A stretch of 64,000 nucleotides of DNA, taken from contig NZ_CP019687.1 in assembly GCF_002003265.1 (NCBI RefSeq), positions 1,116,001 to 1,180,000 of the forward strand, written 5' to 3'. Within the stretch, counting starts at the first letter, position 1; the number at the start of each line of letters is the position of its first letter. Shown here piece after piece: positions 38,409-48,683 of the stretch. The DNA is from Paenibacillus larvae subsp. larvae. Its GTDB lineage: Bacteria; Bacillota; Bacilli; Paenibacillales; NBRC-103111. Both the position numbers and the translations under genes were made by a program. The notes under the pieces were generated by a model. That model did no database searches, had not been told where the DNA came from, and saw only the letters and a program-made list of their open reading frames with translations.

Positions 38409-38447
38409 AGGCAAAGCGCCTTGACGAATGTTCAAGGCGCTTTGCCT
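38409..38447. terminator. Perfect 16-base inverted repeat
   Basis: AGGCAAAGCGCCTTGA and TCAAGGCGCTTTGCCT with a 7-base loop, just after the Gln-rich gene. It lacks a T-run, so stability rather than classic termination may matter. The right arm holds the stop (38432-38434) of a minus-strand 34-codon remnant, 38432-38536 (MFPEEEIKAVLAEQPGLAAK and on), which I do not recognise. Confidence 0.6.
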
Positions 38448-38709
38448 GTTGTACGGTCTCCGTATTCATAGTCCCATTTGGCAGCCAGGCCCGGCTGCTC
38501 CGCAAGCACAGCCTTAATTTCTTCCTCCGGAAACATCCAAACGATTGTTTTGGTACATTATCTGTTGCTTATGAGACCGGTAATGTCAGTACTGAACTCT
38601 TGTTTATAGAGATTGGACTTAGGACATGCCATCCCCTTGTTCGGGGAGTCAACCGGAATTTATTTCCAATTACTTTGTTCATTCCGGCATTCACTTAAAT
38701 CTTACAGTT

Positions 38710-39870
38710 TTAAACATCAAACTCCTCTGGAAGCTCATGGATAAAACCAAAATAATGACAAATAATTTGTGCAATTCGATGTGAAGCTTTTCCATCACCA
38801 AATGGATTTTTGCTGTTTGCCATTTTTTCATAAAACTCTTTCTCGAAAAGCAGTTTATTGGCTAATTCAACAATCTTTCTCTCATCGGTTCCAACAAGAA
38901 CAACTGCTCCAGAGTCAACTGCCTCCTGGCGCTCTGTCGTATCACGCATCAGAATTAACGGTTTGTTAAAGACCGCAGCCTCTTCTTGCAATCCACCCGA
39001 ATCACTCAAAATAAAGGATGAGCACGACAAAAGGTTAATCATATCCGAATAATCCAACGGATCTAGCAAAAGAATGCGCTCGTGACCGCCCAGGATGGAG
39101 ATTGCAAGTTCTCTTACAATTGGACTTCTGTGCATCGGGTAAACGATCTTTATATTTACATTGTTGTCTGCAATTTTTTTGATGGCTTGAAATATTTGTC
39201 TCATTGGCTCTCCATAATTTTCTCTACGGTGAGCAGTAACAGTAATAATGCGTGAGTTTTTAACGTCTAAATCATTTAATTTGCACTCTTTAAAAGAGTA
39301 ACGTTCTTCATACGTTTGTGCCGCGGCATCCACAGCCGTTTGGCCCGTTACAAAGATTTGTTTTGCATCGTAGCCTTCCCGAATTAAATTTAATTTGCCA
39401 ACTGTTGTCGGAGCAAACAATAAATCTGATACTGTGTCGACAACTTTTCGGTTTACTTCCTCTGGCCATGGCGAGAATTTATTGTTTGAGCGAAGACCAG
39501 CCTCAACATGACCAACCGGGATTTTGTGAAAAAAACCTGCAAGCGCTCCTACCATCGATGTTTGAGTATCCCCATGAACTAGAATCAAATCAGGTTTCTC
39601 ATCATTCAAAATTTCATCCAATCCTAACAAAGCAGAACTTGTAATATAAGACAGGGATTGATTTGGTTTCATAATGTTTAGATCAATATCGGGAACAAGA
39701 CCAAAGCCTTGCAGAACCTGATCCAATTGTTCACGATGCTGTCCTGTAACTACAATTTTGGTTTCAAACCAATCTGAATAGCATTTAAGCTCCTTTATTA
39801 CCGGGCACATTTTGCTAGCTTCCGGTCTGGTTCCGAATATGACCATTATTTTTTTACGCGTATTATTCAT
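38710..39870 (-). CDS. mnaA: UDP-N-acetylglucosamine 2-epimerase (non-hydrolysing)
   Basis: 386 residues, GT-B fold. Converts UDP-GlcNAc to UDP-ManNAc for wall teichoic acid or capsule. Landmarks: IMVIFGTRPEASKMCPVIKE, VTGQHREQLDQVL, LVHGDTQTSMVGALAGFF, GHVEAGLRSNNKFSPWPEEV, TAHRRENYGEPM, SDSGGLQEEAAVFNKPLILM. The family usually has PEEANR; here PEEVNR. A GGAAGG site precedes the ATG. It stands alone between remnants. Confidence 0.95.
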   Translation of the reverse strand: MNNTRKKIMVIFGTRPEASKMCPVIKELKCYSDWFETKIVVTGQHREQLDQVLQGFGLVPDIDLNIMKPNQSLSYITSSALLGLDEILNDEKPDLILVHGDTQTSMVGALAGFFHKIPVGHVEAGLRSNNKFSPWPEEVNRKVVDTVSDLLFAPTTVGKLNLIREGYDAKQIFVTGQTAVDAAAQTYEERYSFKECKLNDLDVKNSRIITVTAHRRENYGEPMRQIFQAIKKIADNNVNIKIVYPMHRSPIVRELAISILGGHERILLLDPLDYSDMINLLSCSSFILSDSGGLQEEAAVFNKPLILMRDTTERQEAVDSGAVVLVGTDERKIVELANKLLFEKEFYEKMANSKNPFGDGKASHRIAQIICHYFGFIHELPEEFDV

Positions 39871-40587
39871 ATTTAAACCTTCCTGACTGAGATAATAGAT
39901 TGATTGCTTCTTTAGAAGCTTATTACACTATATACGATATAATGGGGACGTAAGGGTGGTCTTAAACAAAGGCAACATTCCAGACTCTCACCATAAAAAT
40001 TAAATATAAATTGATATTTTCGCAGTTATACGCCCAACGTAGCTCCGCATATACACAAATCATGTACTGTAATGTGTTTTGCCTGTTCAGATACTAGAAA
40101 AAATATTCCTAATCTGAATGCCTCCGGGGAACCCGCACATGCCTCTTTCATCAGTCCCCATAGATTCCTGAATGGCTTTTACCGTTGCCTCCACTTCTTC
40201 GCTATTGCCAACATCCGCTTGGATCACTTTCGATTTGAAACACCTTATTCTTATCTTTATCCAAAAGTGCAACAAATGCGCCTCTGGCAGCGAGTCCTTG
40301 AGCTACAGTACTGCCGGTCCCACCAGCAGATCCGGGTTACCACCGCTACACAAGAAAAGACAATACTATTTCAATAGTATTGATCCTTATAATTCCAGTC
40401 AAGAAAAATATTTATTTTATCGCTTTTTTATGTAAAATTGGCGCACATACGTATTATACTATTTCCATACATTTTTATTTGAGCAATTTCGTTTTTGGCC
40501 TAGAAACTAGACAATCGACTAGTAATTGAGGGCTATTAAGTGGTTTGAATGTAAAATGGACAGACCTGCACTTTCAACAAAGTTTAC
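39871..40587. other. Long intergenic region with an SDR (FabG-like) remnant
   Basis: Within it, on the minus strand at about 40350-40087, GGTGSTVAQGLAARGAFVAL followed by LDKDKNK is the NAD(P)-binding start of a short-chain dehydrogenase, and one frame over [20 protein letters not shown] is its next part. The rest of the enzyme is missing. Outside this I see only AT-rich sequence and the mnaA promoter region. Confidence 0.55.
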
Positions 40588-40701
40588 AGGTAAAAGTTTT
40601 TGGCTGGTGAGCGATAGCGTGCACCTTTAACTCCGGGAAACACGATCCATACTACATTCAGATCCCCTGGAATTAAGCGGCGGAAGCAAAAACTTTTACC
40701 T
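40588..40701. repeat. 114-base element with 15-base perfect inverted ends
   Basis: AGGTAAAAGTTTTTG (40588-40602) and CAAAAACTTTTACCT (40687-40701) can form a long stem around a GC-richer core containing GGTG...CACC and a T-run follows (TTTTTATATC). It could be a structured RNA ending in a terminator or a small mobile repeat. The rest up to the nos stop shows nothing. Confidence 0.45.
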
Positions 40702-40828
40702 TTTTATATCGGACATGCTTTGTCTACACGCTCATATATATCATTTAAACTTAATATACGTTTAAGCATACAAATTCTTGTCTCAAATTGAAAAAGAATA
40801 TAAGTTTTTTCCACCTGATTACTCCGTT

Positions 40829-41995
40829 TCAATGAAACGGACAGCTTTTTGGAGTGTGTGCTGTAAAATCTTCACCGGATGTATCAGGCTCATGCGGCGA
40901 TTCTTTCTCATAAGGGCATTCCTGATAAAAATAGCCCGGTTTTAGGTGAACTTCTTCAAAGGATCGGTGCCACACAGGAGAAGCTGAAGGAGACAGCGGC
41001 GGAATAAGCCAGGACCATCTTCCGTTCACCATACGCCCCTTCTCTTCTTCCCGGGAAACAAACCGCATAAATTGTTCTGAAGCTGTATGATGATCGACTA
41101 TACTGACCCCGTACTGTTTGTAAGAGTGGAGAACCGCCGCATTCAGCTCCACCATAGCCCGGTCCTTCCAAAGCGATGTATTTGTACTGCGGTCCAGCCC
41201 CATCAAATCAGCTACCCCGGGCAGCTGATTATATCTTTTCGTATCAGCCAAATTGCGGGCTCCGATCTCGGTTTCCATGTACCAGCCGTTAAAAGGTGCG
41301 GCAGTATAGGAAATTCCCCCGATCTCCAGCTTCATATCCGAGATGATAGGGACCGCGTACCACCTTAACTTCAGTTTGGAAAAATCCTTGATATCAGGGT
41401 GGGTAAGAGGAATCTCTAAAATGAGCTCCTCTGGTATTTTGAACCATTGCGGCTCTTGTCCATTGACCTGAATGACCAAGGGTAACACATCAAACGGTGT
41501 CCCCTGACCATGCCACCCAAGCCTCTGGCATTGTCTGGTGAAATCCACGGAAGCCGGGTCCCCTACAATTCCGGTCGCTGTCTTGTAGCCGGCATAACGA
41601 ATCAATTGATGATTCCAGATGCGAATATTGCGGTCTTCCTGCTCAGGAGCAAAAAATGTAATGGCCGGGCGAATATTGCCGCCGTTTGTTGCGTAATCTA
41701 TATGGCCAAAGAGAGCTTCCGCTATCTCTTTTTCCGTTTTCAACTGCCTTTGGTCGAATATATGTAACGTTTGCCAAAAGAGCCTGCCAATACATCTGCT
41801 GTTGTTTCTCCAGGCAACTTTAGCCCCGTATTCAAGTTCTTCCGCATTGTGGGAGTACGTTCCGGTCGCTTCAATGCTTTGCCTGATCTCCCGGAGCCGT
41901 TGCCGGGTTTCCTTCTCACTTTTCCCGAGCTCCGAATAACTTTCACGAATAAAAGATGCTGATTCTTCAAAAATGACATCCCGTTCTTTCGTCAT
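40829..41995 (-). CDS. nos: Nitric oxide synthase, oxygenase domain
   Basis: 388 residues from ATG 41995 (AGGGA upstream; an ATG at 42025 has a poor site). Oxidises arginine to citrulline and NO using heme and tetrahydrofolate/biopterin, with reductase supplied by other proteins. The heme-ligand Cys is Cys68 in WRNNSRCIGR; other marks are NGGNIRPAITFF, WYAVPIISDMKLEIGGISYT, APFNGWYMETEIGARN and VNGRWSWLIPPLSPSASPVW. It is ~25 residues longer than Bacillus NOS, with a Cys-containing tail (PKSCPFH). No operon partner. Confidence 0.95.
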   Translation of the reverse strand: MTKERDVIFEESASFIRESYSELGKSEKETRQRLREIRQSIEATGTYSHNAEELEYGAKVAWRNNSRCIGRLFWQTLHIFDQRQLKTEKEIAEALFGHIDYATNGGNIRPAITFFAPEQEDRNIRIWNHQLIRYAGYKTATGIVGDPASVDFTRQCQRLGWHGQGTPFDVLPLVIQVNGQEPQWFKIPEELILEIPLTHPDIKDFSKLKLRWYAVPIISDMKLEIGGISYTAAPFNGWYMETEIGARNLADTKRYNQLPGVADLMGLDRSTNTSLWKDRAMVELNAAVLHSYKQYGVSIVDHHTASEQFMRFVSREEEKGRMVNGRWSWLIPPLSPSASPVWHRSFEEVHLKPGYFYQECPYEKESPHEPDTSGEDFTAHTPKSCPFH

Positions 41996-42115
41996 AGATG
42001 TTTCCCTGCCTTCTGCTGCATGCATTGCTTCATATGGTTCATGATATCGGGTATTTTTGTCTGAATCCAGGGATTTTTATGAACGTTTTATGACGGGACA
42101 GACTTTAGCGTTTCC

Positions 42116-43483
42116 TTATTTCCTCCTATGATAGCCCTTTCCGTAATAGAAACAGATCAGGAGCAAAAACCAGAGTGGCCCTACAATAACTGACACACGG
42201 GTATCAGGGGCATAAGCCATTAAGCAAACACAGAAAACCAGGAAAGCCAGGGACAGATAAGAGGAGAAGGGAAATAAAGGCATCTTATATTTTAGTTTGT
42301 TTTGTTCTGCGGCTTTCAATTGTTTTCTATACTTAATCTGCGAAACCAAAATAATGGCCCAGGTCCAGATAGCTCCAAATGTAGCTATGCTGGTAACCCA
42401 AGTAAATACATCTTCCGGTACCACGTAATTAAGCAAAACGCCAATTAATAAAGCTATGGCCGAAATAACGACTGCCCGGCCCGGTACGCCTCCTTTGGTC
42501 AACCGGTTCACCCGCTTCGGGGCTTCCCCTTGCTCAGCCAGATTAAATAGCATCCGGCTTGTACTGAAAATTCCGCTGTTGCAAGAGGAAAGGGCCGCTG
42601 TAAGAACGACAAAGTTGATAATGCCTGCTGCAGCCGGAATACCGATCTGATCAAACATGAGCACAAAGGGACTGCCTTTTAACCCGACCTCGTTCCAGGG
42701 ATAAATGGATAATACAACAAACAATGCCCCCACATAGAAGATCAGAATCCGCCAGAATACATTATCGATTGCCCTGGATAAGGATTTTTCCGGATTTTTA
42801 ACTTCCCCAGCAGTGACTCCAATCATCTCAATCCCGAGAAAAGCAAACAAAACCATTTGCAAAGATAACAGAACTCCGCTGACTCCGTTCGGAAATAATC
42901 CTCCATGTTCCCACAAATTACGGATCCCTATCGCGATTCCGCCATTCCCTATACCGAAGACAATCATTCCAAGGCCAATAAAGATCATAAAGATAATGGT
43001 TACAATTTTGATCAGGGCAAACCAAAACTCCAGTTCCCCATACGCTTTGACAGCAAGGAAATTCACTATGGTCATGATGACAAGAGCGGCAAGTGCCCAA
43101 ATCCAGCGAGGGACGCCCGGGAACCAGTACTCCATATAAACACCTACAGCAGTTATTTCCGCCATACATGTCACGATCCAAAGAAACCAATAGTTCCATC
43201 CTGTCAAGAAACCGGGCAGCGGCCCCAGATATTCTCTGGCATACCTGCTGAATGAACCGGCAACCGGTTTTTGGATTGCCATTTCCCCCAATGCCCTCAT
43301 AATGAAAAACATGACAAGCCCACTGAAGGCATAAGCCAGCAAAATTCCCGGTCCAGCCAATTGAATGGCTTTGCCTGACCCCAGGAATAAGCCTACTCCT
43401 ATTGCGGCCCCAAGAGACATAAGGGTAATATGCCGTTCTTCCAGCCCTCGGTGCAATTCTGTTGTTGATTTGTTGCTGCTCAT
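42116..43483 (-). CDS. Amino acid permease, APC superfamily (GabP/AapA type)
   Basis: 455 residues, twelve membrane helices. Typical signatures are RHITLMSLGAAIGVGLFLGS, RALGEMAIQKPVAGSFSRYA, and SSCNSGIFSTSRMLFNLAEQ. These proteins import amino acids with protons; the substrate (alanine, GABA, proline, arginine?) cannot be fixed from sequence. GGAGGAG precedes the ATG. It lies upstream of nos in the same direction with a ~120-base gap; co-supply of arginine is tempting but unproven. Confidence 0.92.
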   Translation of the reverse strand: MSSNKSTTELHRGLEERHITLMSLGAAIGVGLFLGSGKAIQLAGPGILLAYAFSGLVMFFIMRALGEMAIQKPVAGSFSRYAREYLGPLPGFLTGWNYWFLWIVTCMAEITAVGVYMEYWFPGVPRWIWALAALVIMTIVNFLAVKAYGELEFWFALIKIVTIIFMIFIGLGMIVFGIGNGGIAIGIRNLWEHGGLFPNGVSGVLLSLQMVLFAFLGIEMIGVTAGEVKNPEKSLSRAIDNVFWRILIFYVGALFVVLSIYPWNEVGLKGSPFVLMFDQIGIPAAAGIINFVVLTAALSSCNSGIFSTSRMLFNLAEQGEAPKRVNRLTKGGVPGRAVVISAIALLIGVLLNYVVPEDVFTWVTSIATFGAIWTWAIILVSQIKYRKQLKAAEQNKLKYKMPLFPFSSYLSLAFLVFCVCLMAYAPDTRVSVIVGPLWFLLLICFYYGKGYHRRK

Positions 43484-43951
43484 TCATGTCTCCTCCTCTA
43501 TCATGTTGGCCATTCCTAACCTTTAAATTGGTGAATTGCTAAAAAATACTATTCTATCTCCGATTATCATTTCCTCCTGCATAAGTGAAAAATTCCACAA
43601 CAAAAAAACGTTTGGAACAGCTGTTTTAAAAGATAAGAAAAGTTGGCATTCTTCTTAACTCTAATCTACTGCTGCCAAACGTTAACTGGGTATTGAACGG
43701 TAAAGCAGATATACCGAGTATTTTGAATGGTACACTCGCCGGCCTTGTTGCTATCACGGCTTCTTGTGCCTATGTGGAACCTTGGGCTGCCGTCGTAATC
43801 GGACTTATATCGGGCGTTGTGATGTTTTTAGTATAAAATTGTTTGAAAATGCCCTTTCGTCTGTGACATACATAAATTAAGAGCTTGGTCATTACCCAAG
43901 CTCTTTCCTTTATCTTGATCTTTTTAACAGCCCGCCGAAAGACAGTTTTTT
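43484..43951. other. Intergenic with ammonium-transporter remnant
   Basis: At 43676-43836 (+) WVLNGKADIPSILNGTLAGL followed by VAITASCAYVEPWAAVVIGLISG is a well-kept piece of an Amt ammonium channel, ending at TAA 43834-43836. The start and end of the gene are missing. AAGAGCTTGG/CCAAGCTCTT at 43879-43905 is a bidirectional terminator-like hairpin. Confidence 0.7.
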
Positions 43952-45177
43952 CTAGTTGAATTCTCCGATAAACTCCAGAAATTGTCCGCCAAAGCCTTTT
44001 TTGAACTTATAAAGACCCCAAAGAGGATTATCAGGTGAGAGATCCCCGGATATGCCGCCAAAGTCATACATCGTACATCCTCTTTTTTTAGCTTCCTTCA
44101 TCATTTCCCACTGAATCAGATAGTTTGGCATGTAATCACGGAATACATTATCACTGGCCCCGTATACGTACCAGGAGCTCTTTTCGGCGAAAGCTTCTAT
44201 TGCCCCGGATACGACGAGACCGTCTGGATGCTCTTTCGCCATTTGCTCCATGGATTGCAAAACATTGGTATCTCTTAACAGCTTTTTTTGCAGCGTTTCT
44301 TTTTTGGCGGCCCGTTCCCCGGATTTAACGGGGTCTTTTTCCCGGCCCTCTGTTTTATCCAAACGGTTCAGCTGTCTTTGCGTATCATCCAGTTGCTTCT
44401 GCAGATGGGCTATAGCCTTAACCGGATTAATTTTAGCCAGGTACAGCTCGACTATTCCCTTCGGCTTAAGAATACGGTACAGCCTTTTGAAATATTCCTC
44501 GTCCCTGGTTACAAACCCGTCCCTTTTTCCCGTTACTTCCATGATCCGGGTAAACGTATCAATATCCGCTTCTGCCCCCTTTACAATTTCAACCCCCTTT
44601 CTTGCTGACAGCCTGATGTTGTATTGAGTTTTGGCATGAAACCCTTTCATGATTTCTTCTTCTTCCGGAAGCAGAGAAACGCGAGTTGAAAACGGGGCTG
44701 GACACCGTCAAAATTAAGTTCATCGCCTTGATGCCGGTAGCCGAGTTCTTCCATGCCACGGATAATCTCATTCGGTTTATAGGGTAAGGATGCCGTTTGG
44801 TCGGGTTCAGAAGAGCCAGATATATCTTTAGCTCTGGCAATCAGTTCCGGATCCACTTTTAAAAAGATAGACCTTTGCTTTTTCCCAAGGGCTTTGATTC
44901 CTTCCGTCATAACCTGAAGAGCTTCCCGGTTGGTAAAATCAACCATAAATCCCCTTGGGGCATACATGATGCTATATCTGATTAGGGGAAGCCTGCGAAT
45001 TAGCAGCAGGGACGCTCCAACAAGTTCCCCCTGATGCTCGATGCCGATTCTGCGGGATACCCAACCGGAGGGAGATTTCATCTCTCCCCATTCAGGCGTT
45101 TGCATAAAATGGGCCTGCTCGAATCCGTGTACAAAACGGGCAAATGTTTCAGTTTCCAGATGGTTAACATACTTCAT
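43952..45177 (-). pseudogene. FemX-type peptidyltransferase, split by a frameshift
   Basis: Two adjacent reading frames, 45177-44647 and 44650-43952, together make one ~410-residue FemABX protein with two GNAT folds and a coiled-coil arm (HLQKQLDDTQRQLNRLDKTE). The first ends FDGVQPRF then goes out of frame; adding one T to a T4 run (A on plus, 44689-44692) gives PRFSTRVSLLPEEEEIMKGF, as in the family. The first stop overlaps the second ATG as ATGA and GGAAG precedes it, so two polypeptides could still be made. The start overlaps murE by 14 bases. Confidence 0.88.
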
Positions 45178-46681
45178 TCCGCCATCTCCCTTGTAGCTTT
45201 TTGCTTTCGAGCCAATGCATCGCGATTTCAGCATCGTCAAATGGAATTTGATGGTCTTTGAAAATCTGCTGCGTCTCGTGCCCTTTGCCCAAAATCAATA
45301 CACAGTCGCCGGTTTTAGCCAGTTCAAGAGCTCGATGGATGGCATCTTTTCGGCTTGTTATCGTTTCACACCGGCTTAACCCCGCATTATCCAGTCCCCG
45401 GACCATATCTTCCAAAATGCTTTCCGACCTTTCGGATCTGGGGTTGTCCGATGTCAAAATGGCCTTATCTGCCAGTATCGCCGCTTTCGCTGCCATAATC
45501 GGCCTTTTGGCTTTATCCCGGTCTCCTTCGCATCCTATCAAAGCAATAATCTTGCCTTTAGTAATGGCTCTGGCTGTGGAAATCACCTTCTCCAGCCCGT
45601 CGGGATTATGAGCGTAGTCAATAATAACCTGAAAATCCTGACCAGTTTCAATCGCCTGGAATCTGCCCTTTACTCCTTTAAAACCCTCCAGACGCTGTTT
45701 AATATCCTCCAGCGGAATTCCCTCAACCAGAGAAACAGCAATGGCGGCAAGGGCATTATAAACATTAAAGATGCCAACGACATTAAGGTGAATCCATGTA
45801 CTTCCAAGATAAGTATCCAGCCAGAATGAGGTGGATTCCTGGTTCATCCTGATCTCACTTGCTCTAACATCGGACGGCTGATCAATCCCGTAGTGGATTA
45901 CTTGTGCCGACGTTTTGGCTGCAAGTTTCTTTGAAAAAGGATCATCGGCATTCAGAATAGCCACTTTAGGCAAAGAACCGTATGAATTACCCAACTGCCC
46001 AAACAGTATAGATTTATCCTCCAAGTATTGATCCATGCTTGAATGATAATCCAAATGGTCATGGGACAGATTCGTGAATACTGCCGTTTTAAAATTGCAG
46101 CCCCTTACCCTACCCATTCTTAATGCATGGGAGGATACTTCGAGAACGGCATACTTCGCTTCCCGATCGGCCATACGTTTAAGCATGCTTTGCAGCACAA
46201 GACTCTCCGGAGTGGTATTTTCCGTTTTTTCTATGTATGACCCCAATTTCATTGAAACGGTACCGATTAGACCTGTCTTATGGCCGGTATGATGGAAAAT
46301 ATGTTCAATCATATGAGTGGTGGTTGTTTTCCCGTTAGTACCGGTAACTCCAATCAGGTTCATTGCATTGGAGGGATGCCCATAGTAGGCATCCGCGAGT
46401 ACGGCCATCGCTCTGCGGGTATCTGGTACGACAATGCAAGGTATGCTTCCTTCCAGACGTTCTACCTTTTTTTCTGCCATCAATGCTGCACAGCCGCGTT
46501 GTATGGCCTCGTTCACATAATCGTGTCCGTCTGCAAGGACACCGGGGACACATATAAACAAATCACCCGGCGTGACGGAACCGGAATAAGATTTTATTCC
46601 TGTTATTTCCGTATCCGGGTTTCCTATCATTCTTTTTACTAATAAATCCTGGGTTAGCTGAGAAAGTTTCAAAACATTCAT
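45164..46681 (-). CDS. murE: UDP-MurNAc-tripeptide synthetase, MurE family
   Basis: 505 residues. ATP-dependent addition of the third stem residue to UDP-MurNAc-Ala-Glu. P-loop GVTGTNGKTTTTHM near residue 110, FTNLSHDHLDYHSSMDQY, VKGRFQAIETGQDFQVIIDY and AHNPDGL. The substrate motif is SDNPRSE, the DNPR form typical of meso-diaminopimelate enzymes. It may be an accessory copy since it is away from the dcw cluster and is joined to a femX-like gene. AAAGGA precedes the ATG. Confidence 0.9.
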   Translation of the reverse strand: MNVLKLSQLTQDLLVKRMIGNPDTEITGIKSYSGSVTPGDLFICVPGVLADGHDYVNEAIQRGCAALMAEKKVERLEGSIPCIVVPDTRRAMAVLADAYYGHPSNAMNLIGVTGTNGKTTTTHMIEHIFHHTGHKTGLIGTVSMKLGSYIEKTENTTPESLVLQSMLKRMADREAKYAVLEVSSHALRMGRVRGCNFKTAVFTNLSHDHLDYHSSMDQYLEDKSILFGQLGNSYGSLPKVAILNADDPFSKKLAAKTSAQVIHYGIDQPSDVRASEIRMNQESTSFWLDTYLGSTWIHLNVVGIFNVYNALAAIAVSLVEGIPLEDIKQRLEGFKGVKGRFQAIETGQDFQVIIDYAHNPDGLEKVISTARAITKGKIIALIGCEGDRDKAKRPIMAAKAAILADKAILTSDNPRSERSESILEDMVRGLDNAGLSRCETITSRKDAIHRALELAKTGDCVLILGKGHETQQIFKDHQIPFDDAEIAMHWLESKKLQGRWRNEVC

Positions 46682-46751
46682 TCATTCCTTTCGATAATAG
46701 TTCAATTTACTTCGAATATACCAAACCAAAACTATTTCATACTTTATCTCA

Positions 46752-48683
46752 TTAATACCTTGTCTCAATGCCGTTTTTCAAATCCTTTAGAAGCATGTAC
46801 ATGTCGCCTATTGTCATCTTTTCTTTATTCAAAATGGTATCTTCAGACTCATTTGAAAGTATGCCGGCCTTTTCTAATTCCGTTCTGGCCTGTTTAAGGG
46901 TCGATGGTATGCCAAGAGCTTGTGTAATGGTATAAGCAGCCTGATCCAGGGTTAAGGCCGTCTCTTCCGGTTTCTCTATATTTTGAAGAGCCGTCATGGG
47001 ATCTTGTTTCCATCCTTCTTTTTGTATAAAACCGGCCCTTTTAACCAGTTGGGCCATACGAAACGGGTTAGAAGTCTCATCCAGATGGAAATTATTGCTG
47101 CAGCCTCCGTCAGCAAGTCCTAGAGAGACGGCAACTTTTAATCCCTCATACTGTCTATGCTTCATGAAAGGAGACGAAGGGTGCTTAAATGGTTTCAGAT
47201 CCATTCCTTGACGCTGCAGCAGTTCATGAAGTTTGTCAATCATTTCTCTTGAAGCTGACAGTTCGTGAAATGTAATGTTCTGTTCCTTGGCAATCTTCGC
47301 TGCTGCACCTGCCGATTGGCCTTCTGCCATACCGACAGGAATAACCCTGGCGCTTCCATGGGCAAGCGAATGGTAACTTGCGGCCCTGCCAACAACAAGC
47401 AGTCCGTTCATTTGGATCGGAACAAGGCTGCGGAAAGGAATCGCATATTGCCGGGGGCTGCAAGCCACCGCGGCTGAGTCCTCTGCATGAAGATGTTGAA
47501 TGTCTACCGGGCAGGAACCAAAAGCTACCCGGTCCCACTGGTCTTTGTTTTCCAAAATATCAAGAATTGACAACCGGTATTCACCCTGCATATGCCTGGT
47601 TTCACGGACATATAATTCAGGCGCTATGCCATCCGGTTCCACATTTTTAAATTCCGGGTAATGCTCCTTCAAATATTGTAGCACATGAGGAACTTCACTC
47701 CTGGCAATTTGAAAAGCCTCTGCTCTTTTTCCCGGGTCTGCGCCATCGATATGAAAGATTTGCATACCATTGATTAAAACCTTATCATTTTTTTGCCTAC
47801 TAATTTTTAAACCCCGCATTTTTACACGCCTCTGATTTATAGGCTGATAATCATTGAAATCAATGAATCCCCATGCGCTTTCCTCATTGTCCCCTGTTTC
47901 GGGGTTATCATTTTTGTTGAAGCGGTCTTGAATTTGCTTCCATACCTCCGGAGTAACATGTTTCAGTCTGAAGACCGCCGTGACGGCCATTCTTGATTCC
48001 CTATCACCCAGATCTTCTCTTCCATATGTATAAGGAACACCGGCTTGTGCCATAATGTCTCCGTCCTGAGTAGCGTCAATAACCGTTGGAGAGCTGATAA
48101 CCGCTTCCTCCCCGTTTTCTTTCACCACTTTTATGCCTTCTACTTTCGGTCTTGCGTCCTTCCCTTTTCCTGTCAACGGATCAATAGATTTCACTTTCAT
48201 CAGCAGGTCAAGGTTAGGCTCGTTTCGTATCATTTGATAGAAAACGTTGGCTGCTGTAATGACATCAAAGGAATCACCTTCTATCTGGCTGTACCATTCC
48301 AGAAAAATACCTTTATTTAAAATCTCGGGGGATTTCTCGGAAGATTTGGCCGGCAACCGGTCCATATCAATGGTATTGAGCCACCCAATCGTCATCAGGC
48401 CTCCCAGCCTGTCCCGGTTTCTACCGTCTACTAATAGTGTCTTCAGACCGTTTCTTGCGGAAGACAAAGCAGCGCTTATGCCTTCCGGGTCTGTACCGAC
48501 AACGATAACATCATAGTTATCCTGAAGATGACTGCTTGACATTACTTGGACAAGACCGTCCTTGATCGATTCGGACCGGGTCTTAGACTTAGACGAGTCA
48601 TTTTTATGATGCAGGTACAACCACCCTCCCACCGCACTTATGCAAAAGAGGATAACTAAACTTATAGACAACCATTTCCGCAA
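46752..48683 (-). CDS. Membrane-anchored FAD-dependent oxidoreductase
   Basis: 643 residues from a TTG start with GAGGTG upstream. N-terminal anchor (WLSISLVILFCISAVGGWLY), then the FAD loop YDVIVVGTDPEGISAALSSA, a GGLMTIGWL motif, and GTDATQDGDIMAQAGVPY-like FAD contacts (VIDATQDGDIMAQ). The C-terminal ~100 residues are a helical region (LTLDQAAYTITQALGIPSTL) resembling S-layer-like or docking segments. A paralogue begins at 1054. The substrate is unknown; it probably works outside the membrane. Confidence 0.88.
   Translation of the reverse strand: MRKWLSISLVILFCISAVGGWLYLHHKNDSSKSKTRSESIKDGLVQVMSSSHLQDNYDVIVVGTDPEGISAALSSARNGLKTLLVDGRNRDRLGGLMTIGWLNTIDMDRLPAKSSEKSPEILNKGIFLEWYSQIEGDSFDVITAANVFYQMIRNEPNLDLLMKVKSIDPLTGKGKDARPKVEGIKVVKENGEEAVISSPTVIDATQDGDIMAQAGVPYTYGREDLGDRESRMAVTAVFRLKHVTPEVWKQIQDRFNKNDNPETGDNEESAWGFIDFNDYQPINQRRVKMRGLKISRQKNDKVLINGMQIFHIDGADPGKRAEAFQIARSEVPHVLQYLKEHYPEFKNVEPDGIAPELYVRETRHMQGEYRLSILDILENKDQWDRVAFGSCPVDIQHLHAEDSAAVACSPRQYAIPFRSLVPIQMNGLLVVGRAASYHSLAHGSARVIPVGMAEGQSAGAAAKIAKEQNITFHELSASREMIDKLHELLQRQGMDLKPFKHPSSPFMKHRQYEGLKVAVSLGLADGGCSNNFHLDETSNPFRMAQLVKRAGFIQKEGWKQDPMTALQNIEKPEETALTLDQAAYTITQALGIPSTLKQARTELEKAGILSNESEDTILNKEKMTIGDMYMLLKDLKNGIETRY

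Noticed and set aside
40829-40860. Palindrome CCGTTTCA/TGAAACGG at the nos stop as a terminator
   Set aside because: No T-run follows on the minus strand; not reported as a terminator.
42918-43487. 189-codon minus frame overlapping the amino-acid permease start
   Set aside because: Same region is covered by a clear permease in another frame; the product is Arg/Gly-rich without family features.
46280-46642. 120-codon plus frame opposite murE
   Set aside because: Antisense shadow of the conserved MurE N-terminus.
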